A DNA stretch of 42,249 nucleotides, taken from the NCBI GenBank assembly GCA_046498185.1, contig JAWOBE010000106.1:1-42249 (forward strand). The letters are read 5' to 3'. The DNA comes from CAYXDR01 sp046498185. Lineage in GTDB: Bacteria > Desulfobacterota > DSM-4660 > Desulfatiglandales > Desulfatiglandaceae. Shown piece by piece: positions 25,683 to 33,771 of the stretch; within the stretch, counting starts at the first letter, position 1; the number at the start of each line of letters is the position of its first letter. The notes below the pieces were generated by a model. It searched no databases and was not told where the DNA came from. It saw nothing but the letters and a program-made list of their open reading frames with translations. The position numbers were made by a program, and so were the translations under genes.

Positions 25683-27419
25683 ATGATAACTGCAGGAATA
25701 GATTATGGCGCTGGTCACACCAGGTGCGTGGTGATGAGAGACGGCGGAATCGTCGGCACCGGCTCGGTTCAAACCGATTTCGATTTGGAAAAGAGCGCGG
25801 CATTTTCGCTGTTGGCGGCGATCCATACCGCCGGGCTCGCCAGGGATGATATCGAAAGGATCGGGGCCACCGGCTCCGGCAGGTTTCTGGCCGCCAAGGC
25901 CGACATTTTAATCGACGATGCCGAGGCGGTTGCGCTCGCAGTGCGTTCATTTTTACCAGACGTCCGGACGGTTTTGGATATCGGAGACGAGCGAAGCCTG
26001 GCCGCCAGACTCAACCGTGACGGCGGCGTTGTAGATGTCGCTATAAGCAGGGAATGTGCGGCCGAAGCAGGTGTATATATTGAAAGCATTGAGCGGCTTC
26101 TCGGAACGGATCCGGTGGGAGAGAGCTCGACGGTGCAGGCTTCCAAGGAAAAAATACCCTTGAACGCGCAGTGCTTGATTTTTGCGGAGAGGGAAATCCC
26201 TGAGTTGATCCGGGCCGGGTTCAGCCCGGCCGATATTCTGAGATCGGCCAATGAATCTCTCGCCGTGCATATCGCTTCGATGGTACAGCGCATCGGGGTG
26301 GCGGAAGAAGTGGTTGTAACCGGCGTGGTAGGCCGCAATTCATCTTTGGTTGAAGCTGTACGGAGCCGGATCGAGGTCGAAAGGATTCATGTCCCTGATT
26401 TCCCCGACTTCGCTGCCGCGGCGGGAGCTGCTGCAGCGGCCGCTGAAAATGATTATGCAGCGCATGGGGCTGGATGCATTGAACATGAAGCTTTCGTTGT
26501 TTTGAAATGGCCTGGAAGCGGAGCCGGGATTCAGGGGAAGCGGGAGGCCGAACCGCCTGAGGCGACGAGGTGGCGGGCCCCCGGGGTAAACCTTGAGGAA
26601 GCCTCCTACATAACCGCCGGGGTGGATATGGGCTCCGTTTATGCCAAGGCTTGCATGGTGGTCGACGGTCGTATTTCGTCCTATGTTATCATGCCTACTT
26701 CAGGCAGTCGGAAAGAGGCGGTCGAGGTTTTTGACTCGCTTCTCGAGACAGCAGGCGTGCCGGAGAAACGCGTGGATTACTGTGTGGGCACCGGGTACGG
26801 GCGGGTGCGTATCCCGTTTGCAGGCAGGACGATAACCGACACCGCCTGTCACGCCAGAGGAGCCGCTTTTATATACGGGCCTTCGGTGCGTACAGTGCTC
26901 GATGTAGGCGGGCAGGAAATGAAGGTGATGCGCTGCGACGGAAAAGGTAAGGTGACCGATTTCCTGGTAAACGACAAATGCGCGGCCGGCACCGGTGTCG
27001 GAATGGAGGTGTTTGCGGGGCTGCTGGGTGTACCGATCGCCGATGCGGGCGGTCGTTTGTTGCAGGTCGATAAAGAACCTTTGGCTTTACCTGATACCTG
27101 TGTGGTTCATGCTTGGTCCAGGGCCGAGGAGATGCTTGCAAAAGGTGTTTCTGTGGAGGAGGTGCTGGCGGGCTTTTGCGCGTGCTGCGCGGAGCGCATA
27201 CATTCGTTGCTGGAAAAAGCCGGCGTGGCGCCCGGGCTTGCTTTCACCGGTGGGCTCGCGAAAAACCGTGGCATCGTGGAGCGGCTGGCTCCGCTTCTCG
27301 GTTATGAACCTTTGAAAAGCGGATGGGATCCGCAAATCGCCGGTGCCGCCGGTGCCGCACTTTTTGCTTATAAATTGTGCCTGAAAAGAAAAAGGCCCCG
27401 GAAAGGCGGAGAATCTTGA
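25683..27419 (+). CDS. Two BcrA/BadF/HgdC-type ATPase domains fused in one chain
   Basis: A 578-residue fusion of two copies of the BadF/BadG/BcrA/BcrD ATPase fold. The C-terminal copy (about 305-575) has normal motifs: GVDMGSVYAK, TGYGR, ITDTACHARGA, VGGQEMK, TGGLAKN. The N-terminal copy (1-250) is degenerate at several of these (GIDYGAGHTR, TGSGR, IGDERSL). Each copy keeps two cysteines at the [4Fe-4S] sites: C125 and C164, C433 and C473. In relatives a dimer binds one cluster between two subunits, so here one chain could hold it. Relatives activate 2-hydroxyacyl-CoA dehydratases or are the ATP-coupled part of class I benzoyl-CoA reductase. ATG 25683 is used; a GTG at 25662 is possible. The next gene starts one base after its stop. 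Confidence 0.85.
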   Translation: MITAGIDYGAGHTRCVVMRDGGIVGTGSVQTDFDLEKSAAFSLLAAIHTAGLARDDIERIGATGSGRFLAAKADILIDDAEAVALAVRSFLPDVRTVLDIGDERSLAARLNRDGGVVDVAISRECAAEAGVYIESIERLLGTDPVGESSTVQASKEKIPLNAQCLIFAEREIPELIRAGFSPADILRSANESLAVHIASMVQRIGVAEEVVVTGVVGRNSSLVEAVRSRIEVERIHVPDFPDFAAAAGAAAAAAENDYAAHGAGCIEHEAFVVLKWPGSGAGIQGKREAEPPEATRWRAPGVNLEEASYITAGVDMGSVYAKACMVVDGRISSYVIMPTSGSRKEAVEVFDSLLETAGVPEKRVDYCVGTGYGRVRIPFAGRTITDTACHARGAAFIYGPSVRTVLDVGGQEMKVMRCDGKGKVTDFLVNDKCAAGTGVGMEVFAGLLGVPIADAGGRLLQVDKEPLALPDTCVVHAWSRAEEMLAKGVSVEEVLAGFCACCAERIHSLLEKAGVAPGLAFTGGLAKNRGIVERLAPLLGYEPLKSGWDPQIAGAAGAALFAYKLCLKRKRPRKGGES

Positions 27420-27420
27420 G

Positions 27421-29925
27421 ATGTCCCTGGTGACGGCCTGGATAGACGGCGAAAAAATCAGGATGGAGGATGGGTGCACTATCCTGGATGCCTGCAGGAA
27501 GGCCGGAATCTATATACCTGTTTTGTGCAGCCACCCTGATCTGCCGCCGGTTATAGATCTGGAGCCTTCAAAGGTGGTTTACCAGGGCAGTGCGAGGTTT
27601 GAGAACAATCCTCAGCCTGGTCCCGACCCCGGTTGCCGGCTTTGCCTAGTGGAGATCGAAGGCGGGAACGAGCTGGTAAGGGCTTGTGCCACCGGGATTA
27701 AAGACGGGATGAAGGTCATCACCCGGAGCGAACGCATAGCGGAGGCAAGGCGTGAGAATTTAATACCGATTCTCGCAGGCCACCCGCATGCATGCCTCGT
27801 ATGCGCCAAAAGGGATGGATGCAGCCTGAGCCGGTGCCCTTCGAATGTGCCCGAGGCCGAGCGTTGCTGTTCGCTGTTCGGAAATTGCGAGCTGCAGAAG
27901 GTTGCGGATTATATTGGTATCTCGGTGCGCACTCCTCGATGGAGACCGCCTGCGGAGCCGACGGTGGTGGAAGAGGCTCTTTTTATCCGTGACTACAGCC
28001 TCTGTATAGGCTGCACCAGGTGCGTCAGGGTATGTAACGACCTTGTAGGAGCCGGTGCTCTGGGCTTCGTCTACGATTCGCAGGGCGGTGTCAGGGTCGG
28101 AAGCGTACGGGAAAGCCTCGAGGAATCAGGCTGTCGCTTCTGTACCGCGTGCGTCGAGGTGTGCCCCACAGGGGCTTTAATGGACCGCGATGTACCTGTC
28201 GGAAACCGCAAAGAGAGGCGGGCCCCGTGTGCCGATGCATGTCCGGTGCACGTGGATATCCCGGAGTATCTGCGTCTTGCTGCGGCCGGCCGTTTCAGGG
28301 AAGCCTGTGAAGTGATACGTGAGAAGCTCCCTTTTCCCGGCATCCTCGGACGGGTATGTACAATGCCGTGCGAGGATGTCTGCAGGCGTGGAGTTCTGGA
28401 TGAACCTCTAGCCATTCGTGCGGTCAAACGTTATGCGTGCGGGCAGGTCGGTGAAATCAGGCGGTCGATTTCGCCTGAAACCGGAAGAAGAGTGGCTGTC
28501 GTTGGCGCAGGGCCCGCAGGTCTTACTGCAGCATATTACCTCGGGGCCGCCAGTCACCGGGTGACCGTGATCGAAAAGTTCCTGGAACCCGGCGGTATGC
28601 TCCGCTATGGAATTCCGTCGTTCAGGCTTCCGAGGAGCATGGTCTCTTTCGAGATCGGGGAGGTTTTCGATTCAGGCGTCGAGTTCCGCCCCGGAGTCGT
28701 ATTCGGGGAAAGCGCTACGTTTTCATCCCTGCGCGAGGAGGGTTTTGATGCGGTTTTCATCGCCATCGGGGCTTGGCGTGGCCGAGAGCTGAACATACAG
28801 GGCGCCGGACTTCCGGGCGTGATATTCGGGATTGATTTCCTGCGGGACTCTGCAGATGAGCCGCGTCCGATGCTCAAAGGTGAGGTGATGGTCATCGGAG
28901 GGGGAAACACGGCCGTCGATGCGGCACTCACCGCCGTCCGCTGCGGTTCATGCAAGGTAACGATGGTATGCCCGGAACCGTTCGACCGGATGTCGGCGGG
29001 TCGACGTGGGGTTGAAGCGGCATCGGCCGAGGGTGTGGATATACTTTCCGGCTATGGCGTTTCCAGGATAATCGAAAAATATGGGAAAGCATCCGGGGTT
29101 GAAATTGCTCGCTGTATAACGCTTTTTGATGAACCGGACAGGTTTTCACCGGTTTTAGACGACCATGTTAAAGCTTTTGGTGCGGAACATGTCATTATAG
29201 CAGTGGGTCAGAAGCCGGATCTATCCTTTGCAGCCCGAGAGCCGGGAATCGGGTTTTCGAAAGGCTTCATTTCTGTGGACGCGGGGAGCCTTGAAACCGG
29301 GCTGCCGGGCATTTTCGCCGGCGGCGACGTGATCCGTGAGGGAGGGACGGTTATAGATGCAGTCGCAGCCGGTAGAAGGGCCGCCCGGTCAATCGATCGG
29401 TTCCTGGGCGGAAAAGGGGCATATGAAGAGATATCTTCTACAGGCGATCGGCTGCGTAAATTTTTCATAACGGATGCACGATTTGCAGACAACAGGCGGG
29501 CACTCGAAAAAGAGCTTGATATTAATATAAGGCGTTCGTGCTTTGATGAAGTGGTCCTGGGCTACAGTGCGGAAGAAGCCTCCATCGAGGCGTCCCGTTG
29601 CCTGCAGTGCGATTTCCGTTTGAAGCTCGGTTCGAACCCCTCCCCTCCGGAGGATTTTTTACCTTTCACCAGGGAGCATGTTGAACGGGTACCCGAGGGC
29701 CCTGGTGTATATAGGCTTTACGACGGACGGCGTAATGTGGCGGCGATAAAGGGGACAGCGAATCTGAAGCAGAGCCTTTTTGATATACTGGATGAGGATC
29801 AAGGTGCTTTCTGGTTCGACTTCCAGGAATCTGCAATGTTTTCGACCCGTGAAAATGAATTGATCAGGGATCATCTTCGCAGGTACGGCAGCATGCCGGG
29901 GGAAGACCTGGACGACCTGTTTTGA
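27421..29925 (+). CDS. NuoG/GltD-like FAD oxidoreductase with a GIY-YIG-like C-terminal domain
   Basis: An 834-residue electron-transfer flavoprotein. Residues 1-120 form a [2Fe-2S] ferredoxin domain. Further cysteine motifs (CLVCAKRDGCSLSRC) continue to about 165, then [4Fe-4S] motifs CIGCTRCVRVC (about 195) and CRFCTACVEVCPTG (about 238). From about 270 a GltD-like dihydropyrimidine/glutamate synthase small-subunit module follows: APCADACPVHVDIPEYL, the FAD motif VGAGPAGLTAA (about 359) and the NAD(P) motif IGGGNTAVDA (about 493). Residues about 755-834 (VPEGPGVYRLYDGRRN onward) resemble a GIY-YIG fold with changed key motifs (GVY, IKG). It is likely an NAD(P)H:ferredoxin-type transfer protein, perhaps supplying electrons to the fused ATPase. 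The partner is inferred from one-base spacing. Confidence 0.85.
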   Translation: MSLVTAWIDGEKIRMEDGCTILDACRKAGIYIPVLCSHPDLPPVIDLEPSKVVYQGSARFENNPQPGPDPGCRLCLVEIEGGNELVRACATGIKDGMKVITRSERIAEARRENLIPILAGHPHACLVCAKRDGCSLSRCPSNVPEAERCCSLFGNCELQKVADYIGISVRTPRWRPPAEPTVVEEALFIRDYSLCIGCTRCVRVCNDLVGAGALGFVYDSQGGVRVGSVRESLEESGCRFCTACVEVCPTGALMDRDVPVGNRKERRAPCADACPVHVDIPEYLRLAAAGRFREACEVIREKLPFPGILGRVCTMPCEDVCRRGVLDEPLAIRAVKRYACGQVGEIRRSISPETGRRVAVVGAGPAGLTAAYYLGAASHRVTVIEKFLEPGGMLRYGIPSFRLPRSMVSFEIGEVFDSGVEFRPGVVFGESATFSSLREEGFDAVFIAIGAWRGRELNIQGAGLPGVIFGIDFLRDSADEPRPMLKGEVMVIGGGNTAVDAALTAVRCGSCKVTMVCPEPFDRMSAGRRGVEAASAEGVDILSGYGVSRIIEKYGKASGVEIARCITLFDEPDRFSPVLDDHVKAFGAEHVIIAVGQKPDLSFAAREPGIGFSKGFISVDAGSLETGLPGIFAGGDVIREGGTVIDAVAAGRRAARSIDRFLGGKGAYEEISSTGDRLRKFFITDARFADNRRALEKELDINIRRSCFDEVVLGYSAEEASIEASRCLQCDFRLKLGSNPSPPEDFLPFTREHVERVPEGPGVYRLYDGRRNVAAIKGTANLKQSLFDILDEDQGAFWFDFQESAMFSTRENELIRDHLRRYGSMPGEDLDDLF

Positions 29926-29946
29926 AAAATAAGGTGGAATTCCTTA

Positions 29947-31785
29947 TTATCTATCCTTGCCTTCTGTGGACCACAGCACTTCGTAGGAATGAACGGGTGT
30001 GTGTATGCCCTTGACGTTGATCTCGCCTATGTCTCTTGCTTTCAAGCCGTTTTGCACATGGCTGAAGGTGCGGCTGCTGATGAGTATTTGCCCGGGTTTC
30101 GCCAGGGATACCAGCCGTGCGGCCACGTTAACCTGGTTTCCGATTACCGTATAGTCGCGGTGGTTTTCCGCACCGATCGTTCCGACGGTCATGAACCCGG
30201 TGTTCATACCGATGCCGATGGCAAGATCATGGCCGAAGGAAAGCCATTCACTGCGCAGATCAAGAGCCTTGTGCTGCATTTCGACCGCAACTTTGACTGC
30301 TTTCGATGCATGATCCTCCATCGGAACCGGGTCCCCGAAGAATATCAGAAGTCCATCTCCCACGATTTTGTTCAGTGTTCCGTCGTGCTTGTGAATAACA
30401 TCAACCATATTCTGCAGGTACAGATCAAGCAAATGGACGATTTCCTCCGGTTCGAGGCTGTCTGTAAGGGCGGAAAAATTTCTGATGTCCGTGAACATGA
30501 CGGTCATCATTTTCCGTTCGCATTTGCCGTCGAACGAACAGGCGCCGTTCAAAACCATTTCGGTGAATTTGGGTGAAAGGTACCTCCTGAGATTGTTATA
30601 TTTTTCAAGCTGATCAACCTGAATTTCAATGGTTGCCTCCAGGTCTTTGTTAAGCTCCAGCAGTTCATTTTGGGCGCGGGAGAGTTCGAGAGTTCTCGCA
30701 GCGACCTTTTCTTCCAGTTCCAATGCATATCGGTGCAGATGCTCTTTTGCATCGTGCAGCTCGAGGTGGGCCTCCTGGAGGGTGCGATAAGCCGTGTTCT
30801 TTGCCAGTATGCTTTGTTTCAGGCGGTTAATGGTATCGATGAGTTCAGCTTCCGTGTTGCCGGAGAAATTCTTGAATTTGAATACCTGCGATAGCCGCTT
30901 AACAAAGGACAGCCGCTCGTAGGTAGCTTCGGTGATGAAAAAAGGTGCCTTGTAGATTTGCCCCTCGGAAAGCTGAAAATATTCCCCGACCTGTACTGTG
31001 CGGGTTATAAGCAAACCTTTGGGGCCGGTGCCGCTGTCAGCCGGTTTGTAGGCACCGAGGAATTCCTCTCTCCCGTTCACCGACTCGGCAGCCAGAAGAA
31101 CCGTTTTTCCACAGGAGATGCGGCGGCCGTTGGCAGGGTCCCGGACCGTAAGCCTGCCGTCCTCCATTTCAGGCGCCATTCCGTGAATCTTCAGCTCCGG
31201 CTCTTCGGAAAGAAGCCGAACCGGGTCGTAGGGTAGCAAACGATGTTTGACCACGGCCGGCTGAAGCCCCCAGATTGTAGGAATGGCCGAGATGATGCCG
31301 CAGAAATACGGGTCGCGGATAAAGTCCTTATGCGGGTCTATATCCGGGTGATGCCTTATCTTAAAAACCGTGCGGTACCTCGGTGCAGTACCCTGAAGCT
31401 CGGGTGGAATGATGATTTCCAGCTTTTTGGTGTCGTTGAAGTTTTCATTGAAAAAGGGCAGCCTCTGGAAACCGTCGTTGGGTGTGGCGAACACCCTGAC
31501 AAAGTAGTGAAACCGGCCCCAGGACTTGAGCCTGGCCGCAGAAGCACCGCAGTTAAAATAAAAATTGGGTTCGTTGACCAGCTTTTTGGCTTTTCTGAGT
31601 ATGGTCAGGAAATTTTCGAATGTTGTCCATTCGTCTTCATTCAGGAAAAACATTTCAGGCGACGCATATTGATCAACCGGAAACGGAAGCCCCTCGAAAA
31701 GCTGGCTGCAGGAGCCTGTGCGGTGCGTGGTGTAGGCTGCGACTATTTTTATGTTCCGGTTGCTTATCCGTTCCTCTCGGGTCAT
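29947..31785 (-). CDS. Class III adenylate/guanylate cyclase with an unknown N-terminal sensor
   Basis: A 612-residue protein. The C-terminal 190 residues form a class III cyclase catalytic domain: MMTVMFTDIRNFSALTDSLEP with metal aspartate, NKIVGDGLLIFFG with the second metal aspartate, and TVIGNQVNVAARL with the transition-state asparagine and arginine (NVAAR). A long coiled coil (about 320-400, LHDAKEHLHRYALELEEKVA) precedes it. The N-terminal 300 residues (with CGASAARLKSWGRFHYFVRV and PYFCGIISAIPTIWG) match no family I know and may sense a ligand. It converges with the flavoprotein gene (22 bases apart). Whether it makes cAMP or cGMP is not settled by the motifs. Confidence 0.8.
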   Translation of the reverse strand: MTREERISNRNIKIVAAYTTHRTGSCSQLFEGLPFPVDQYASPEMFFLNEDEWTTFENFLTILRKAKKLVNEPNFYFNCGASAARLKSWGRFHYFVRVFATPNDGFQRLPFFNENFNDTKKLEIIIPPELQGTAPRYRTVFKIRHHPDIDPHKDFIRDPYFCGIISAIPTIWGLQPAVVKHRLLPYDPVRLLSEEPELKIHGMAPEMEDGRLTVRDPANGRRISCGKTVLLAAESVNGREEFLGAYKPADSGTGPKGLLITRTVQVGEYFQLSEGQIYKAPFFITEATYERLSFVKRLSQVFKFKNFSGNTEAELIDTINRLKQSILAKNTAYRTLQEAHLELHDAKEHLHRYALELEEKVAARTLELSRAQNELLELNKDLEATIEIQVDQLEKYNNLRRYLSPKFTEMVLNGACSFDGKCERKMMTVMFTDIRNFSALTDSLEPEEIVHLLDLYLQNMVDVIHKHDGTLNKIVGDGLLIFFGDPVPMEDHASKAVKVAVEMQHKALDLRSEWLSFGHDLAIGIGMNTGFMTVGTIGAENHRDYTVIGNQVNVAARLVSLAKPGQILISSRTFSHVQNGLKARDIGEINVKGIHTPVHSYEVLWSTEGKDR

Positions 31786-31899
31786 GAATCACACCGTCCA
31801 ATTTGAAGGGCTCCTCGAATCCCTCGATGGATACGGGGCGTCAACACCTTAGATAAAATGCAAACTATATGCCGATGTGTCAAACGCCGATTATCTTTT

Positions 31900-32089
31900 G
31901 TGGGAGCGGTTTTCAACCGCGATTTGTCCGAACATCGCTCCCTTGTAGGCGCGGTTTCCCTACCGCGTCTTGCCCGCACGGCGTCCCATACCACCACGAA
32001 CGGCATTGCAATGTGGGAGCGGTTTTCAACCGCGATTTGTCCGAACAACGCTCCCTTGTAGGCGCGGTTTCCCTACCGCGCCTTGCCCG
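31900..32089. repeat. Two copies of a 77-bp double-hairpin repeat
   Basis: 31900-31976 and 32013-32089 are nearly identical. Each starts GTGGGAGCGGTTTTC, contains an inner hairpin GCGGTTTTCAACCGC, is bounded by GGGAGCG...CGCTCCC, and ends with a second hairpin CGCGGTTTCCCTACCGCG before CTTGCCCG. They sit 36 bases apart. The form is typical of REP-like intergenic repeats spread by a REP-associated transposase; no such transposase is in the window. From 31786 to 31899 I see nothing else. Confidence 0.8.
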
Positions 32090-32204
32090 ATGGATGTTTG
32101 GCCCATTTACGTAGTTTCGACAACTGCACAAGAAAAAGTGCCGAGCAGCACAACTTTATGTACAAAGACCAATCCAGGTTCTCTGGCGAAAACCGATTTT
32201 CAGC

Positions 32205-32232
32205 TTGACAACTATGGGTGGTAATATAAAAT
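32205..32232 (+). promoter_or_regulatory. Promoter of the tRNA-Pro gene
   Basis: TTGACA (32205-32210), 16-base spacer, then TAAAAT (32227-32232), ending 12 bases before the tRNA. The spacing to the 5' end of the tRNA fits a strong stable-RNA promoter. Confidence 0.55.
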
Positions 32233-32244
32233 ACTTTTTTTATC

Positions 32245-32321
32245 CGGGACGTGGCGCAGTCTGGTAGCGCACCTGAATGGGGTTCAGGGAGTCGGAGGTT
32301 CAAATCCTCTCGTCCCGACCA
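32245..32321 (+). tRNA. tRNA-Pro (anticodon GGG)
   Basis: A complete 77-base tRNA. The acceptor CGGGACG (32245-32251) pairs with CGTCCCG (32311-32317), discriminator A, CCA encoded. D arm GGCGCAGTCTGGTAGCGC and T loop TTCAAAT are normal. The anticodon stem CCTGA/TCAGG encloses ATGGGGT, giving anticodon GGG (proline CCC codons). The accessory island begins immediately downstream, so this gene may be its integration site. Confidence 0.97.
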
Positions 32322-32331
32322 GCAAAATCAA

Positions 32332-32361
32332 GGGGTTGCGGAACATCCGCAGCCCCTTTTT
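32332..32361 (+). terminator. Rho-independent terminator after tRNA-Pro
   Basis: An 11-bp stem, GGGGTTGCGGA/TCCGCAGCCCC, with an ACA loop, then a run of T at 32357-32361, starting 11 bases past the tRNA. Confidence 0.9.
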
Positions 32362-32401
32362 CGTGGAAAAATCGTTTGTATACCTATTTGGGTACGCAAG
32401 G

Positions 32402-32614
32402 CTATAGTTTCATCTGGTCTTTCCTGAATTTTATAGCTTCCAACGGATCCGGTGGATCTATCGGGTAATGGACATTTTCGTAGGCTTTAACGAGAAGCGT
32501 CAAGCGTTCCAGTTCAGCAACCTCGGGCGTGTCTACCTCCGCGTCCATCAGGGTTTCAATGCGGGCCAAGGCTTTTTCATAATCCTTTTCGGATCTTATC
32601 TGCTCCAAGTGCAT
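32402..32614 (-). pseudogene. HigA-like antitoxin, truncated
   Basis: Seventy residues matching the N-terminal half of COG5499/HigA-type antitoxins (IRSEKDYEKALARIETLMDA, HYPIDPPDPLEAIKFRKDQM). The helix-turn-helix half that normally follows is missing: the frame ends in TAG just after DQMKL, and no family sequence continues in other frames. The cut end lies about 40 bases past the tRNA-Pro terminator. No HigB toxin is present. A SecB-like chaperone gene is 40 bases upstream on the same strand, a pairing seen in toxin-antitoxin-chaperone modules. Confidence 0.7.
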
Positions 32615-32654
32615 GAATTTTTTCTCCGGATCCGCATGGGAAATGCTTCTTAAA

Positions 32655-33086
32655 TCAATTCCTTAGAAAGGGGAGAGTCAATGGCGGCAAGCCTGCTCTC
32701 TGAACCATGCTCTGTACAAATTCCCTGAAGTAAGGCCAGGTATTCATTTGAAGATTGAGGTCTGTATATATATACATAAAATCGTCTGAAAGATCTTCCT
32801 CGGATTCCAGCACCACGCGATATGTTGCCTGGATCTTGATGGCAAACTCCTTCTTGGTGGTTTTTGTGGCAACGATTTCATAATCGCAGCTCACTTCCGC
32901 GAGGCTGCCCTTTTCGATTCTATAGGATGTCTTATGCTGAAGATCAGCTTTCATGTTACTGCCGAGTTTCTCTCTCCGAATTTTCATCATGCAGGCTTCC
33001 ATCTCTATGGATTGCAGGTTTACACTTTTTAGAATTTCTCGATACTCATCCGGAGAAATTTTTGGCTTTAACGTCTTTTTAGTCAC
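32655..33086 (-). CDS. SecB-like chaperone of a toxin-antitoxin-chaperone module
   Basis: A 143-residue SecB-fold protein. The C-terminal PYFREFVQSMVQRAGLPPLTLPFL is the SecB signature, and the beta strands KADLQHKTSYRIEKGSLAEVSCDYEIVA fit (shown in part). SecB-like chaperones of toxin-antitoxin-chaperone (TAC) systems help antitoxins fold and are found next to HigBA, HicAB or MqsRA. Here a HicB-like C-terminus lies 11 bases upstream and a HigA-like remnant lies downstream, so it is a module chaperone rather than the housekeeping SecB. The chaperone itself is intact while its partners are broken. Confidence 0.75.
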   Translation of the reverse strand: MTKKTLKPKISPDEYREILKSVNLQSIEMEACMMKIRREKLGSNMKADLQHKTSYRIEKGSLAEVSCDYEIVATKTTKKEFAIKIQATYRVVLESEEDLSDDFMYIYTDLNLQMNTWPYFREFVQSMVQRAGLPPLTLPFLRN

Positions 33087-33097
33087 TGATGCCCCCT

Positions 33098-33436
33098 CTA
33101 AGCCGCGGCCTTATAACCATCTGCGGAATATTCCCACTTGTACGTCCGAAACACGGCCTTGGATGGTTCCATACGGTATTGAAGGTTCCCTATCATTTTA
33201 TTAAGGGATCTCAATTCATCATAGACTCCGGTCAAAATACCGGATAGCCTGTCTTCCTGGTAATGCATAGCTAACAAGGTGCAAGCATATTGATTGAGAC
33301 TCACCCCGTTTGCCTGTGCGGATTCGGCCAACTGACGGTGAAGGTATTTCGGTAGCCTTATGAGAAAGCGACCGCTGTAGTCAACGGCTCCCTGATCAGG
33401 CTCCGGGATGTCAATGCCTTCGTTCAGGTAGGCCTG
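33098..33436 (-). pseudogene. HicB-like antitoxin C-terminus with probable chaperone-addiction tail
   Basis: The last about 113 residues of a HicB-type antitoxin. They begin AYLNEGIDIPEPDQG and contain the ribbon-helix-helix domain (SGRFLIRLPKYLHRQLAESA). A 50-residue tail after the DNA-binding domain ends FRTYKWEYSADGYKAAA, an aromatic-rich tail like the chaperone-addiction domains that make TAC antitoxins depend on SecB. The N-terminal HicB half and HicA are gone; the sequence changes at about 33437 to a helicase fragment. It lies directly upstream of the SecB-like gene. Confidence 0.65.
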
Positions 33437-33438
33437 AA

Positions 33439-33546
33439 CAGGCCGACGGCATCGGCGATCAAAATGCGTTGGCGGGGCTGTGCCAGGGCCTGCACGGCGG
33501 GGTCGAGCTGAAATGGCACCGGATCCATCGCAGCTTGATGCGCTCG
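33439..33546 (-). pseudogene. Fragment of a SNF2-type helicase (Walker A region)
   Basis: About 36 residues, AAMDPVPFQLDPAVQALAQP then RQRILIADAVGL, match the start of SNF2/DEAD-like helicases just up to the Walker A motif (ADxVGLGKT). The sequence ends at GL, where the HicB remnant begins. On the other side it meets the integrase fragment. It is a tiny relic, useful only as a sign of rearrangement. Confidence 0.55.
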
Positions 33547-33751
33547 CAAGCCCAAGCGCCTGCCCGTTGTGATGACTCGCGATGAAGTCAAGGCCGTGCT
33601 GGCGAACCTGGCAGGCGACAAGCGGCTTATGGCAACGATCATGTACGGCGCCGGGTTGCGTCTGATGGAATGTCTGCGTTTGAGAGTGCAGGACATCGAT
33701 TTTTCTAGAAATGAAATCCTTGTTCGGGACGGCAAGGGTGCCAAAGACCGT
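33545..33751 (+). pseudogene. Fragment of an integron-type tyrosine integrase
   Basis: Sixty-nine residues, RKPKRLPVVMTRDEVKAVLA to DIDFSRNEILVRDGKGAKDR, with YGAGLRLMECLRLRVQD between, match the start of the catalytic domain of IntI-type integrases, including the region of the first catalytic arginine (AGLRLMEC). Both ends are missing: upstream is the helicase fragment, and after KDR the sequence is unrelated. It is not functional. It is the only recombinase sequence in the island. Confidence 0.7.
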
Positions 33752-33771
33752 GGACGACCTGTAAAAGTGGC

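Noticed and set aside
31900..32089. A CRISPR array
   Set aside because: Only two units of 77 bases with internal hairpins and one 36-base interval; no cas genes or short regular repeats in the window.
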